This document shows positions 17,330 through 26,313 of a DNA stretch of 47,626 bases, one piece after another. Both the position numbers and the translations under genes were made by a program. Below the pieces are notes generated by a model. It did no database searches. It was not told the DNA's origin and was given only the letters and a program-made list of their open reading frames with translations. This DNA comes from Phaeovulum molybdatiresistens (lineage in GTDB: Bacteria > Pseudomonadota > Alphaproteobacteria > Rhodobacterales > Rhodobacteraceae), in the NCBI RefSeq assembly GCF_023544865.1, contig NZ_JAMJFX010000023.1, positions 1 to 47,626 on the forward strand, written 5' to 3'. The first letter of the stretch is position 1, and each line of letters opens with the position of its first letter.

Positions 17330-18518
17330 GGCTGATCCGTGGCTGGTGGTGGTGGGTCTGGGCGAAGATGGCCCCGAAGGGCTGTCGGATGCAAGCCGTG
17401 CCGCGATTGCCGGGGCCGAGGTGATCTTTGGCGGGCCGCGGCATCTGGCGCTGGTGGGGGCGGGGGCGCGCGGGCAGGCCTGGCCGGTGCCGTTCGACAT
17501 TGCCCCGGTTTTGGCGCTGCGGGGGCGGCGGGTGGTGGTGCTGGCCTCGGGCGATCCGTTCTGGTTTGGCGCGGGCGGGTCGCTGGCGGCGGCGCTGGCG
17601 CCGGGGGAATGGCGCGCGCTGCCCGCGCCGGGGGTGTTTTCGCTGGCCGCCGCGCGGCTGGGCTGGCGGCTGGAGGAGGTGCGCTGCCTGGGCCTGCATG
17701 CGCAGCCCTTCGCGGGCTTGCGCGGGGTGCTGGCGCGCGGCGCGCGGGTGATTGCCACGCTGCGCGACGGGCAGGCGCCCGGTGCGCTGGCCGATTGGCT
17801 GGTGGGGCAGGGGCTTGGCGCGGTGGGGATGGTGGTGCTGGAACGGCTGGGCGGCCCGCAGGAACGGCTGCGCGTGACCCGGGCCGATGCCTTCTATCTG
17901 GATGCGATGGCAGCACCTGTTGCGGTGGCGCTGGACGGGGCGGATCTGGCACGGGGTGCGGGCCTGTCGCAGGTGCCCGGCCTGGACGAGGCGGAATTTG
18001 CCCATGACGGGCAGATCACCAAGGCCCCGGTGCGCGCGCTGACGCTGGCGGCGCTGGCGCCGCGGGGGGGCGAGTTGCTTTGGGATATCGGCGGCGGGTC
18101 GGGGTCTGTGTCGGTGGAATGGTGCCGGGCGGGCGGGCGCGCGGTGACGATCGAACCGCGCGCTGACCGGATTGCCAACATCCGCGCCAATATCGCGGCT
18201 TTTGGCTTGGCGGCGCGGATGACCGCGGTTGAAGGCCGCGCGCCCGAGGCGCTGGCGGATCTGCCTGCGCCCGATGCGGTCTTTGTGGGCGGGGGCGGGT
18301 CGGCAGCGCTGTTTGCGGCGCTGTGGGACCGGCTGGCCCCGGGCACGCGGCTGGTGGCCAATGGCGTGACGCTGGAAACCGAATCTTTGCTGGCCGGGCT
18401 GCAGGCGCGCCATGGCGGCAGCCTGCTGCGGATCGAACTGGCGCAGGCGGATGCGCTTGGCCGGATGCGCGGCTGGGCGCCGCTGCGCCCGGTGGTGCAA
18501 TGGGCGGTGGTGCGATGA
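17328..18518 (+). CDS. cobL: Precorrin-6B C5,15-methyltransferase (decarboxylating), CbiE-CbiT fusion
   Basis: Bifunctional methyltransferase acting at C5 and C15 and removing the C12 acetate carboxyl. 396 aa. Residues 1 to about 200 form the CbiE-like tetrapyrrole methylase (WLVVVGLGEDGPEGLS, VVVLASGDPFWFG); residues about 210-396 form the CbiT-like class I methyltransferase (LLWDIGGGSGSVSVEW, VTIEPRADRIANIRANI, FVGGGG). No usable promoter space lies upstream because cobK starts in the same four bases, so it is probably read through from cobJ across cobK in antisense, or from a promoter within cobK. Confidence 0.96.
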   Translation: MADPWLVVVGLGEDGPEGLSDASRAAIAGAEVIFGGPRHLALVGAGARGQAWPVPFDIAPVLALRGRRVVVLASGDPFWFGAGGSLAAALAPGEWRALPAPGVFSLAAARLGWRLEEVRCLGLHAQPFAGLRGVLARGARVIATLRDGQAPGALADWLVGQGLGAVGMVVLERLGGPQERLRVTRADAFYLDAMAAPVAVALDGADLARGAGLSQVPGLDEAEFAHDGQITKAPVRALTLAALAPRGGELLWDIGGGSGSVSVEWCRAGGRAVTIEPRADRIANIRANIAAFGLAARMTAVEGRAPEALADLPAPDAVFVGGGGSAALFAALWDRLAPGTRLVANGVTLETESLLAGLQARHGGSLLRIELAQADALGRMRGWAPLRPVVQWAVVR

Positions 18519-18880
18519 GGGTGGCCGGCATGGGCTTTCGCCCCGGCACCCCGGCGGCGGCGCTGTCGCGCGCGTTGGCGGCGGTCGAGGCGCAGGGTGG
18601 GGTTGACCATCTGGCCACGATCCCGCAACGGGTGGCGGCGCTGGCGGCGGCCTTTCCCGCGCGCCGGGTGGTGGGTGTGCCGGTCGCGGGCGTGGAAACG
18701 CCGACGCGTTCGGCGCGGGTTCTGGCGCTTTATGCCACCGGATCGGTGGCCGAGGCAGCCGCCCTTGTGGCGGCGGGTCCGGGCGCGCGGCTGGTGGCGG
18801 CGCGGCAGGTGGTGGACGGGGTCACGGTGGCCGTGGCCGAAGCAGAGGCAAAGGCAGGGGCAGGGGGAACAAGGCCATGA
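18515..18880 (+). CDS. cobE: CobE / CbiG C-terminal domain protein
   Basis: 121 aa. Small protein of the cobalamin cluster, equivalent to the C-terminal domain of CbiG; exact function is not settled in the aerobic pathway. [19 protein letters not shown] at the start and the glycine-rich [15 protein letters not shown] near the end match the family. Start ATG 18515 overlaps the cobL stop (ATGA) and its stop overlaps cobM. Much longer open frame upstream lies in cobL and is a shadow. Confidence 0.86.
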   Translation: MRVAGMGFRPGTPAAALSRALAAVEAQGGVDHLATIPQRVAALAAAFPARRVVGVPVAGVETPTRSARVLALYATGSVAEAAALVAAGPGARLVAARQVVDGVTVAVAEAEAKAGAGGTRP

Positions 18881-19665
18881 CGGTTCATTTCATCGGCGCG
18901 GGGCCGGGGGCGGCGGATCTGATCACCCTGCGCGGGCGTGACCTGATCGCGGCCTGCCCGGTCTGCCTGTATGCCGGCAGTCTGGTGCCCGAGGCATTGT
19001 TGGCGCATTGCCCGCCCGGGGCGCGGATCGTCAATACCGCGCCGTTAAGCCTGGATCAGATCATCGACGAAATGGCCCGGGCGCATTCGCAGGGGCAGGA
19101 TGTGGCGCGGCTGCATTCGGGGGATCTGTCGGTCTGGTCGGCGATGGGCGAACAGCTGCGCCGGTTGCGCGCGCTGAACATTCCCTATGACGTGACGCCG
19201 GGGGTGCCGTCGTTTGCCGCCGCCGCGGCGACGCTGGGGGCGGAATTGACCCTGCCGGGGGTGGCGCAATCGGTGGTGCTGACGCGCACCTCGGGCCGGG
19301 CCAGCGCCATGCCCGAGGGTGAGACATTGGCCAATTTCGCCGCCACCGGGGCGGTGCTGGCGATCCATCTGTCGGTGCATGTGCTGGACAAGGTGGTCGC
19401 CGATCTGACGCCGCATTACGGCGCCGACTGTCCGGTGGCCGTGGTCTGGCGCGCCAGCTGGCCCGATGAGCGGGTGGTGCGCGCCACGCTGGGCACGCTG
19501 CAAACCGCCATCGGCGCCGAGATGGAGCGCACCGCGCTGATCCTTGTGGGCCGATCCATCGGGGCCGAGGATTTCGACGAAAGCCGGCTTTATGCGGGCG
19601 ATTACGACCGCCGTTATCGCCCCGTCGGCACGCATCCGCGCTTTCCCGGCACGGGTGAGGCATGA
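18877..19665 (+). CDS. cobM: Precorrin-4 C11-methyltransferase
   Basis: SAM-dependent methylation at C11 of precorrin-4. 262 aa. [18 protein letters not shown] at the N-terminus, [23 protein letters not shown] for SAM and [20 protein letters not shown] are diagnostic of CobM/CbiF. Overlaps cobE and cobB by ATGA on both sides. Confidence 0.97.
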   Translation: MTVHFIGAGPGAADLITLRGRDLIAACPVCLYAGSLVPEALLAHCPPGARIVNTAPLSLDQIIDEMARAHSQGQDVARLHSGDLSVWSAMGEQLRRLRALNIPYDVTPGVPSFAAAAATLGAELTLPGVAQSVVLTRTSGRASAMPEGETLANFAATGAVLAIHLSVHVLDKVVADLTPHYGADCPVAVVWRASWPDERVVRATLGTLQTAIGAEMERTALILVGRSIGAEDFDESRLYAGDYDRRYRPVGTHPRFPGTGEA

Positions 19666-21011
19666 ACACGCGCGCGCCGATCCCCGGTCTGGTGATCTCG
19701 GCCCCGGCCTCGGGCGCGGGCAAGACCACGTTGACGCTGGGCCTTCTGGCGGCGTTGCGGGCGCGCGGGGTGGCGGTGCAGCCCTTCAAATGCGGGCCCG
19801 ATTACATCGACCCGGGCTTTCATGCGGCGGCGGCGGGGCGGGTGTCGGTCAATCTGGATGGCTGGGCGATGCGGCCCGCGCAGATCGCGGGGCTGGTGGC
19901 GGGGGCCGCGGATGTGCCGACCGATCTGATCGTGGCCGAAGGGTCAATGGGGTTGTTCGACGGGGTGGCGCAGCCGGGGGAAACCGGGACCGGGGCCAGC
20001 GCCGACATCGCGGCGTTGATGGGCTGGCCGGTGGTTCTGGTGATCGACACATCCGGGCAGGCGCAGACCGCGGCGGCGGTGGCGCGGGGGCTGGGCCAGT
20101 TCCGCGCGGGCGTGCGGGTCGCGGGCGTGGTGCTGAACAAGGTCGCCTCGCCCCGGCATGAGGCGCTGTGCCGCGCGGGCTTTGCCGAGGCGGGGATCGC
20201 GGTTCTGGGCGCGTTGCCGCGCGCGGCGGGGATTGAGCTGCCCGAGCGCCATCTGGGCCTGGTGCAGGCCGAGGAGACCGCGGGCCTTGCGGCGATCATG
20301 GCCGAGGCCGGGCGGATCGTGGCCGCGCATTGCGATCTGGATGCGATCATCGGCGCGGCCACGGCGGGGCCCGTGCGGGCGGATGCCCCTGTGCCCGCAG
20401 CACCGCCGCCGGGCATGCGGATCGCGCTGGCGCGCGATGCGGCCTTTTCCTTCGTTTATCCGCATCTGATCGCGGGCTGGCGCGCGGCGGGGGCGACGAT
20501 CCTGCCGTTTTCGCCGCTGGGCGATGAGGTGCCCGATGAAAGCGCAGATTGTTGCTGGTTGCCCGGGGGTTATCCCGAACTGCATGGCGGGCGGCTGGCG
20601 GCGGCGGATCGGTTCCGCGCGGGGCTGGGGGCCTTTGCGGCCACCCGGCCGGTGCATGGCGAATGCGGCGGGTATATGGCGCTTGGCGCGGGGCTGGTCG
20701 ATGCGCAGGGTGTGCGCCATCAGATGGCGGGGCTATTGGGGCTGGAAAGTTCCTTTGCAAAGCGGCGGATGCATCTGGGCTATCGGCTGGCGCGACTGGT
20801 TGCGCCGCTGCCCGGCTTTGCCCCCGGCGCGCGCCTGCGCGGGCATGAATTTCACTATGCCGCCATCACCGCCCAACCCGATGCGCCGCTGGCCGAGGTT
20901 CTGGATGCCACCGGCGCGGCGGTGCCCGAAACCGGGTCGGTCCGCGTCCTGCCGGGCGGCGGGCAGGTCAGCGGCACGTTCTTTCACCTGATAGCAGAGG
21001 CCAGCGCATGA
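19662..21011 (+). CDS. cobB: Hydrogenobyrinic acid a,c-diamide synthase
   Basis: Amidates the a and c acetates with glutamine and ATP before cobalt insertion. 449 aa. The N-terminal ATPase domain carries [18 protein letters not shown] and [24 protein letters not shown] follows. The C-terminal glutamine amidotransferase domain has [10 protein letters not shown] and the nucleophile cysteine in [10 protein letters not shown]. Overlaps cobM and cobA by ATGA. Confidence 0.97.
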   Translation: MNTRAPIPGLVISAPASGAGKTTLTLGLLAALRARGVAVQPFKCGPDYIDPGFHAAAAGRVSVNLDGWAMRPAQIAGLVAGAADVPTDLIVAEGSMGLFDGVAQPGETGTGASADIAALMGWPVVLVIDTSGQAQTAAAVARGLGQFRAGVRVAGVVLNKVASPRHEALCRAGFAEAGIAVLGALPRAAGIELPERHLGLVQAEETAGLAAIMAEAGRIVAAHCDLDAIIGAATAGPVRADAPVPAAPPPGMRIALARDAAFSFVYPHLIAGWRAAGATILPFSPLGDEVPDESADCCWLPGGYPELHGGRLAAADRFRAGLGAFAATRPVHGECGGYMALGAGLVDAQGVRHQMAGLLGLESSFAKRRMHLGYRLARLVAPLPGFAPGARLRGHEFHYAAITAQPDAPLAEVLDATGAAVPETGSVRVLPGGGQVSGTFFHLIAEASA

Positions 21012-21727
21012 GCGGTTTTGTCTCTTTCGTATCCTCGGGGCCGGGCGACCCCGAGCTTTTGACGCTGAAGGCCGTGGACCGGTTGGCGCGCGCCGACGTG
21101 GTGCTGTTCGACGATCTGTCCTCGGGGCCGGTGCTGGGCCATGCCCGGCCGGGGGCGGAACTGGTCGCGGTGGGCAAGCGCGCGGGGCGGCCCTCGGCGC
21201 GGCAGGACCATGTGAACCGGCTGCTGGTGGACCATGCGCAGACCGGGGCGCGGGTGGTGCGGCTGAAATCGGGCGATGCGGGCCTGTTCGGTCGGCTGGA
21301 GGAGGAGCTGGTGGCGCTGCGCGCGGCGGGCATCAGCTATGAGGTGGTGCCGGGCGTGCCCTCGGCCTGCGCGGCGGCGGCGGCGGCGGGGATCCCGCTG
21401 ACCCGGCGGCTGACGGCGCGGCGGGTGCAGTTCGTGACCGGCGCCGATGTGACGGGTGACCTGCCCGAGGCGCTGAATTGGCCCGCTTTGGCCGATCCGG
21501 GGGCGACGACGGTGGTGTTCATGGGCAAGCGCACCTTTCCGCGCCTGGCGCAGGGGTTGATGCAGGCGGGCCTGCCCGCCGATACCCCCGCACTTCTGGC
21601 CGAGGCGGTGGGCCATCCGGAACAGGCGCTGACCCGGACCACGGTGGCGGCGCTGGCCGCCGATCTGGCGGCGGAACGGTCAGAGCATCCGGCGCTGATC
21701 CTGTATGGTCCGCTGGCGGAGGAATAG
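21008..21727 (+). CDS. cobA: Uroporphyrinogen-III C-methyltransferase (SUMT)
   Basis: Makes precorrin-2 from uroporphyrinogen III, the branch point into corrin synthesis. 239 aa, single-domain form without the CysG dehydrogenase part. VSSGPGDPELLTLKAVDRL, VVLFDDLSS, VVRLKSGDAGLFGRLEEEL and YEVVPGVPSACAAAAAAGIP are typical. CysG-type enzymes write the motif with D-P-F after GGD; here it is SGDAGLFG, still within SUMT variation. Overlaps cobB (ATGA) and abuts cobF. Confidence 0.95.
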   Translation: MSGFVSFVSSGPGDPELLTLKAVDRLARADVVLFDDLSSGPVLGHARPGAELVAVGKRAGRPSARQDHVNRLLVDHAQTGARVVRLKSGDAGLFGRLEEELVALRAAGISYEVVPGVPSACAAAAAAGIPLTRRLTARRVQFVTGADVTGDLPEALNWPALADPGATTVVFMGKRTFPRLAQGLMQAGLPADTPALLAEAVGHPEQALTRTTVAALAADLAAERSEHPALILYGPLAEE

Positions 21728-22501
21728 ATGATCGAGCTGACGTTGATCGGCATTGGCACCGGCAATCCCGACCATGTGACGGGGCAGGCGGTGCGGGCGA
21801 TGAATGCCGCCGATCTGATCCTGATCCCGCTGAAGGGGGCGGACAAATCCGATCTGGCGGGCCTGCGCCGGGCGATCTGTGCGCAGCATCTGGCCAATCC
21901 CGCCACGCAGGTGGTGGAATTTGCCCTGCCGGTGCGCGATGCGGCCAACCCGTCCTATCGCGCGGGGGTGGATGACTGGCACGATGCCATCGCCGATGCC
22001 TGGGAAGGCCAGATCCGGGCCGCGCTTGGCGACCGGGGGGGGCGGGTGGCGCTTCTGGTCTGGGGGGATCCGTCGCTTTACGATTCCACCCTGCGCATCG
22101 CGGACCGGCTGGCGGGGCGGATGGATCTGCGCACCCGCGTGATCCCCGGGATCACCGCGATTCAGGCGCTGTGCGCGGCCCATGCGATCCCGCTGAACGA
22201 TATTGGCGCGCCGGTGGTCATTACCACGGGGCGCCAGCTGCGGCAGGCGGGCTGGCCCACCGGCGCGGATACGGTGGTGGTGATGCTGGACGGGGATTGC
22301 GCCTTCCGCGGCCTGCCCCCCGAGGGGATTGATATCTGGTGGGGCGCCTGCGTCGGCATGCCCGAAGAGGTGCTGCGCGCAGGCCCGCTGGCGCAGGTGG
22401 CGGATGAGATCGTGGCCACCCGCGCGGCGCTGCGCGCGGATCATGGCTGGGTGATGGACATTTACCTGATGCGCCGCCGGACCGGGGCGGGCGGCGCCTA
22501 G
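21728..22501 (+). CDS. cobF: Precorrin-6A synthase (deacetylating), C1-methyltransferase
   Basis: Methylates C1 of precorrin-5 and releases the acetyl fragment. 257 aa. LTLIGIGTGNPDHVTGQAV, LIPLKGADKSDLAGLRRAI and VALLVWGDPSLYDSTLRIA identify CobF, with the late WGDPSLYDS SAM-binding segment. ATG 21728 immediately follows the cobA stop. Its stop overlaps the cbiO stop on the other strand within CTAG at 22498-22501. Last gene of the riboswitch-led block. Confidence 0.96.
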   Translation: MIELTLIGIGTGNPDHVTGQAVRAMNAADLILIPLKGADKSDLAGLRRAICAQHLANPATQVVEFALPVRDAANPSYRAGVDDWHDAIADAWEGQIRAALGDRGGRVALLVWGDPSLYDSTLRIADRLAGRMDLRTRVIPGITAIQALCAAHAIPLNDIGAPVVITTGRQLRQAGWPTGADTVVVMLDGDCAFRGLPPEGIDIWWGACVGMPEEVLRAGPLAQVADEIVATRAALRADHGWVMDIYLMRRRTGAGGA

Positions 22502-23142
22502 CCCGGGCTGATCCGGCCCCCCGACAGGTGGCATTCGCGCCCCACAAGCCGGGCGCGGAAGCCGGCATCGTGACAGACCAGAACGATCGCCTGCGGCAGC
22601 GACTGCAGGATCGCCAGCAGGCGCGCCTCATTATCGGGGTCAAGCGCGTTGGTCGGCTCATCCAGGATCAGAACCTCGGGGTCCATCGCCAGGACGGCGG
22701 CCAGCGTCACCAGCCGCTTTTCGCCCCCCGACAGATGGTGGGTGATGCGGTCGCGCAGATGCATCAGCCCCAGCCGGTCCAGCACGGCATCGACGATGGC
22801 TACGGCTTCGGCGCGGGTCTTGCCCATGTTCAGCGGGCCGAAGGCCACATCCTCGCGCACGGTGGGGCAGAACAGCTGATCATCGGGGTCCTGAAACACC
22901 AGGCCCGCGCGGCGGCGGACCTCATGAAAATCGGCCTCGGTGCGGCGGGGGCGGCCGAAGGCGGTGACCTGACCCGCAGCGGGGCGCAACAGCCCCAGCG
23001 CGATGCGCAGCAGGGTGGACTTGCCGCAGCCATTGGCCCCGACCAGCGCCACCCGTTCGCCCGCCGCGATCCGCAGCGACGCGCCCGCCAGCACCGGGGC
23101 ATGGCCGGGCCAGGCGAAGTGGATATCATGAAGGTCAAGCAA
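22498..23142 (-). CDS. cbiO: Energy-coupling factor cobalt transporter ATP-binding protein
   Basis: ABC ATPase powering the metal uptake system. About 214 aa from a TTG at 23142, which gives the expected N-terminus with LDLHDIHFAWPG; a TTG at 23172 would add ten residues and there is no in-frame ATG near, so the start is uncertain. Walker A is LVGANGCGKST, signature HLSGGEKRLV, Walker B EVLILDEPTNALDP. The pattern ECF-type Q-loop FQDPDDQLF is present. Last gene of the transporter operon; overlaps cbiQ at its start and cobF at its end. Confidence 0.93.
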   Translation of the reverse strand: MLDLHDIHFAWPGHAPVLAGASLRIAAGERVALVGANGCGKSTLLRIALGLLRPAAGQVTAFGRPRRTEADFHEVRRRAGLVFQDPDDQLFCPTVREDVAFGPLNMGKTRAEAVAIVDAVLDRLGLMHLRDRITHHLSGGEKRLVTLAAVLAMDPEVLILDEPTNALDPDNEARLLAILQSLPQAIVLVCHDAGFRARLVGRECHLSGGRISPG

Positions 23143-23935
23143 TGCGGACAAGGCCAAGCTCCAGCCCGGCAAGGGCAGTCAGCAGCGCGGCGAAGGCCAG
23201 CGCGAAACACAGATCGGCGCGGCGCAGGCGCATATCATCCAAGAGCGGCAGATGGCCGGTGAAACCGCGGCATTTCATCGCCTGCAGGATGCGTTCAGAC
23301 CGTTCAAACGCGCGCACCAGCAGCATGCCGACCAGATAGCCCAGCGATCGCAGCGTGTGCAGATCGGTCCGGGGTCGAAAGCCGCGCGCCTTCATCGCCT
23401 GGCGCATCCGGGCCTGTTCGGCGCGCAGCACCTCGATATAGCGCACGGTGAACAGCATCAGATGCACCAGCGCCGCCGGCACCCGCAGCCGCCCCAGCGC
23501 ATGGCCAAGGGTGACGGGGTCCATCGTGCCCACCAGCACCATCAGCATCAGGATCACGGCATTGGCCGTCAGGGCGATGTCAATTGCCAGATGCAGGCCC
23601 TGCTGGCTGGCCGTCAATCCACCGGGCAGGGTGGCAATCGGGGCGCCCGGCGTGGTGAAGGGCAGCAGGATCAGCATGATCAGGATGAAGCCGTCCATCG
23701 CCGCCATGCGCCGCAAGGTCGCGCGCGGGGCCAGCCCCGACAGCGCCATCAGCGCCAGCGCCGACGCCAGCGCCGCGCCAAGGGCGGCAAGGCTGGACAG
23801 CGCCGCCACCAGCAGCGCGAAAGCCAGCGCCGCGCCAACCCGCAGCCGCGGGTCGAGCCGGGTCAGCAGGGCGTCCGGGGGGGCAACGGGCGTGGCGGCA
23901 GCGGTGGCCAGCCCGGGCGCGGGCGCAAAGGTCAT
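23135..23935 (-). CDS. cbiQ: Energy-coupling factor cobalt transporter transmembrane protein
   Basis: T-component of the transporter. 266 aa with about five hydrophobic helices between residues 30 and 150 and near the end. The two coupling motifs with the A-R-G core that touch the ATPase are seen as RQAMKARGFRP and LQAMKCRGFTG. A Pro/Ala-rich N-terminal tail of about 25 residues precedes the first helix. Overlaps the upstream CbiL-like gene by ATGA. Confidence 0.92.
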   Translation of the reverse strand: MTFAPAPGLATAAATPVAPPDALLTRLDPRLRVGAALAFALLVAALSSLAALGAALASALALMALSGLAPRATLRRMAAMDGFILIMLILLPFTTPGAPIATLPGGLTASQQGLHLAIDIALTANAVILMLMVLVGTMDPVTLGHALGRLRVPAALVHLMLFTVRYIEVLRAEQARMRQAMKARGFRPRTDLHTLRSLGYLVGMLLVRAFERSERILQAMKCRGFTGHLPLLDDMRLRRADLCFALAFAALLTALAGLELGLVRIA

Positions 23936-24525
23936 GCCCGACCCCCCGCCAGTTGCCGCCGGGCGGCAAGGTAAAAGCCCAGCCCGAACAGCCCCGCGAT
24001 ATAGCCCATGCCCCCCAGGATCATCTGCAGGTCGTTCTTTTCCTTATAGGCGGCGATTTCCTGACGCAGGGGACGCAATTCATCACGCAGCATCGCGGCC
24101 AGCGCATCGGTGTCGGTCCCGTTTGTGCCGGGGCCCGTGTTGGGCCCCGTGCCGGGTGCGGCGGCCTGATCGGCAGCGGGGGGCTTGCCCAGCAGTTTGG
24201 CGACCTCGGGCGCGGGCATCCGGGTTTCGGCCACGTGACCGGCGCCCAGATCGACGGTGAAGACATGCTCGACCGGTTCCGCAGGGGTGAAGGTGAACAG
24301 GCCGGTGTCATCGGTCAGCGCGGTGCCAAGGGCGCGGCCCTGCGGCGTGGTGACCTGCACGGTCTGGCGCACCGCCATCGCGCCGTTGGAAAAGCCGATC
24401 TCGCCCTCGACCGCGCGGCCCGCGGGATAGACCGAGGCGATGACCTTGTGCGCCAGCGCGGGCAGGGGGGCGAACCCGATCAGCAACGCCAATGCCAGAG
24501 GTTTCATATTCATCTTCGGCCTCAT
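23932..24525 (-). CDS. NikL/CbiL-type accessory component of the metal ECF transporter
   Basis: 197 aa. N-terminal signal peptide ending PLPALA followed by HKVIASVYPAG, so the mature protein probably begins with histidine. The periplasmic part has a carboxypeptidase-regulatory-like beta fold (DDTGLFTFTPAEPVEHVFTV). A Gly/Pro/Thr linker, a short coiled coil (LRDELRPLRQEIAAYKEKN) and one C-terminal helix (GYIAGLFGLGFYLAARR) follow, giving a tail-anchored extracytoplasmic protein. This architecture and place between cbiM and cbiQ fit NikL/CbiL of NikKMLQO systems, which replaces CbiN. ATG at 24525 overlaps the cbiM stop; internal ATGs at codons 5 and 7 are alternatives. Confidence 0.85.
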   Translation of the reverse strand: MRPKMNMKPLALALLIGFAPLPALAHKVIASVYPAGRAVEGEIGFSNGAMAVRQTVQVTTPQGRALGTALTDDTGLFTFTPAEPVEHVFTVDLGAGHVAETRMPAPEVAKLLGKPPAADQAAAPGTGPNTGPGTNGTDTDALAAMLRDELRPLRQEIAAYKEKNDLQMILGGMGYIAGLFGLGFYLAARRQLAGGRA

Positions 24526-25133
24526 GATGTGGCTAGGGCGGTGAACAGATCGGGGCGGACGCGGTGCAGCAGGCCGACGGCGGCGGCGGTCAGCAGCCCC
24601 TCGATCACCATCACGGGCAGATGCGCGACCAGCACAAGTTTGGCCGCGGGCACGAAGCCCGCGCCGGTCAGCGCAAGCGCCGCCGCGATGACCACGCCGG
24701 TCAGCGCCAGCGCCCCCGCCCCGCCGATCCCGCCCAGAACCGCCGCGCGTGCCGGGCCCGCGCCGGCGATCAGCGGGCGCAGGGCGGCCCCGATCAGCAC
24801 CGCGGGCAGGGCGATGGCCAGCGTGTTGATGCCCAGAACCGTCACCCCGCCAAAGCCGAAGAACACCGCCTGCAGCACCAGCCCAACAAACAGCGCCGGA
24901 AAGGCGGCCCAGCCCAGCACCAGCCCGGCCAGCCCGTTCAGGATGAGATGCACCGAGCTTGGCCCGACCGGCACATGGATCAGCGAGGCGACGAAGAAGC
25001 TGGCGGCCAGCACGCCCGCGGTGGGGATACGGTCCAGCGTCATCGCGCGCAGGCCAAGGGCAATGCCCCCGGCCGAAAGCAACGCGCCCGCCGCGACGAT
25101 CGGCCCCGACACTGCGCCATCGACGATATGCAT
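24522..25133 (-). CDS. cbiM: Energy-coupling factor cobalt/nickel transporter S-component CbiM
   Basis: Substrate-binding membrane component. 203 aa with about six hydrophobic helices. The N-terminus MHIVDGAVSGP carries the Met-His of the exposed metal site that is essential in CbiM/NikM proteins, and HVPVGPSSVHLILNGLAG is the second conserved metal-site segment. The third is KLVLVAHLPVMVIEG. A separate CbiN is absent, its place taken by the NikL-like gene. Starts four bases after the NikK-like gene stop. Confidence 0.94.
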   Translation of the reverse strand: MHIVDGAVSGPIVAAGALLSAGGIALGLRAMTLDRIPTAGVLAASFFVASLIHVPVGPSSVHLILNGLAGLVLGWAAFPALFVGLVLQAVFFGFGGVTVLGINTLAIALPAVLIGAALRPLIAGAGPARAAVLGGIGGAGALALTGVVIAAALALTGAGFVPAAKLVLVAHLPVMVIEGLLTAAAVGLLHRVRPDLFTALATS

Positions 25134-25137
25134 CTGC

Positions 25138-25938
25138 CTACTCCATATCCCAGGCGCGGACCCAGATCACCGCGTCCTGGCTAAGCTCTTTGCCCTGATG
25201 TTCGCGCACCGGGCCCGCGCCAAGCGCGGCAAAGCCCCACCAGCCCGCCCGTGGAATGGCAAAGGTGAACATGCCGTTGGCATCGGAAATGGCGACCAGG
25301 CTGCCGCCCGGCATCGGCCCGGCGGTGGGCGCTTGCGGCACGTTGGCGGCCATGTCGGGCTCGGCGGCCATGAACTCGATCTCAATCTCGGCCCCGGCCA
25401 CGGGCTTGCCTTCGGACAGGACCTGGCCGGTGAAGCTTGATCCCGCGATCAGGTTGTAGGGCTTGTTGAAGGGCAGGATTTCGGTGGCAAGGCCCTGCGG
25501 TTCCATCCAGTCGGTCGGCATCTGCGACCGGTTCAGATAGACCTTGGTCAGCTGCTGGATGAAGATATCCTCGGACGTCTCCAGATAGGGTTCGGGTTCG
25601 ACGATCAGAACGTAATCGCCCGCGCGGGTGACCGGCACGCTTGCGGCATAGGCGGCGGCGGGGTTCATCGCGCCGGTGAAGTTGATCGGGGACAGCCGGT
25701 CCATCAGATCGATCCGTTCGCCGCGATGCACGGCGTAAAAGGCGCGCGGCGCGGCCATGTCCATCACTTGGCCGTTTTCGAACGGATGCCAGAAGATCAG
25801 CCGCAGCGGCACATCGCCGGGCGCGTCAATCAGCGGGGTTTCGGCATGAATCAGCTGGAAATGCGCCAGCGCGGGCAGCGGCAGGGCGACGGGCAGGGCT
25901 GCGGCCATGGCGGCCAGCAGGACGGGTTTCAACAACAT
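25138..25938 (-). CDS. DUF4198 periplasmic protein, NikK-like transporter component
   Basis: 266 aa from ATG 25938, which has GAGGAACAG directly before it. Signal peptide LLAAMAAALPVALPLPALA, then mature HFQLIHAETPL, so again a probable N-terminal histidine. The DUF4198 fold shows as LRLIFWHPFENGQVMDM, FIQQLTKVYLN and the C-terminal beta domain DANGMFTFAIPRAGWWGFAAL. DUF4198 proteins accompany NikM/CbiM transporters as the soluble K component. It is the first gene after the second cobalamin riboswitch, which points to cobalt rather than nickel as cargo. Metal choice is inference. Confidence 0.88.
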   Translation of the reverse strand: MLLKPVLLAAMAAALPVALPLPALAHFQLIHAETPLIDAPGDVPLRLIFWHPFENGQVMDMAAPRAFYAVHRGERIDLMDRLSPINFTGAMNPAAAYAASVPVTRAGDYVLIVEPEPYLETSEDIFIQQLTKVYLNRSQMPTDWMEPQGLATEILPFNKPYNLIAGSSFTGQVLSEGKPVAGAEIEIEFMAAEPDMAANVPQAPTAGPMPGGSLVAISDANGMFTFAIPRAGWWGFAALGAGPVREHQGKELSQDAVIWVRAWDME

Positions 25939-26079
25939 CTGTTCCTCTCGGATGCGCCACCGGGGTGGCACCACGGAAAGGACAACTGGGGTCAGGACCA
26001 GGACCGGATGGATCATCCGGCCTTTGGAAGACGCACACCCCGGCGTCCGGTGACAGCGACGCAGGGCAGGTGCCCTGTT

Positions 26080-26275
26080 TCGCATCACCGGCAGGTCTCC
26101 TGGCTCGCGGGTCTTCGTTCGGCCGACCTTCCCGGGGCCGGGGCCCCAGTGGTGTTTTCGGCGTCACTCTCCGCTCACAGTTGCGGGGGCAGCTGCGGGT
26201 TCGGCGCCTGATGGCTACACCTCACCGCATTCCCTATTGCTCCGACAGCCGGGGTTTGGTGGCTGCAGGACCGAT
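26080..26275 (-). ncRNA. Cobalamin riboswitch leading the cobalt transporter operon
   Basis: Read on the minus strand, the aptamer shows GGGAATGCGGTGAGG near its 5' end, the B12 box AGCTGCCCCCGCAACTGTGA (downwards from 26194), GAGCGGAGAGTG, CACTGGGGCCCC, a GGGAAGG segment and the 3' box GGAGACCTGCCGG at 26100-26088. The outer stem is less regular than in the riboswitch at 8392, so the ends are approximate. Between it and the first ATG (25938) are about 140 bp containing small hairpins, including CAGGGCA/TGCCCTG just after the aptamer, CCGGATG/CATCCGG at 26004-26020 and GCCACC/GGTGGC at 25956-25969 near the ribosome site; the last could act as the expression platform. No T-run is seen. Confidence 0.95.
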
Positions 26276-26283
26276 GACGCCGC

Positions 26284-26313
26284 CATATCGCGCCATGCGG
26301 GCGCGCTTGTCAA
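26284..26313 (-). promoter_or_regulatory. Sigma-70-like promoter of the transporter operon
   Basis: On the minus strand a perfect -35 TTGACA (26313-26308) is followed after 18 bases by GATATG (26289-26284). Transcription would start near 26277, right at the predicted 5' end of the riboswitch. The -10 is weak, which is common in GC-rich alphaproteobacteria. Confidence 0.55.

Noticed and set aside
18323..18514. Longer N-terminus for cobE
   Set aside because: The extra segment lies within cobL in another frame, and ATG 18515 with the ATGA overlap gives the family length.
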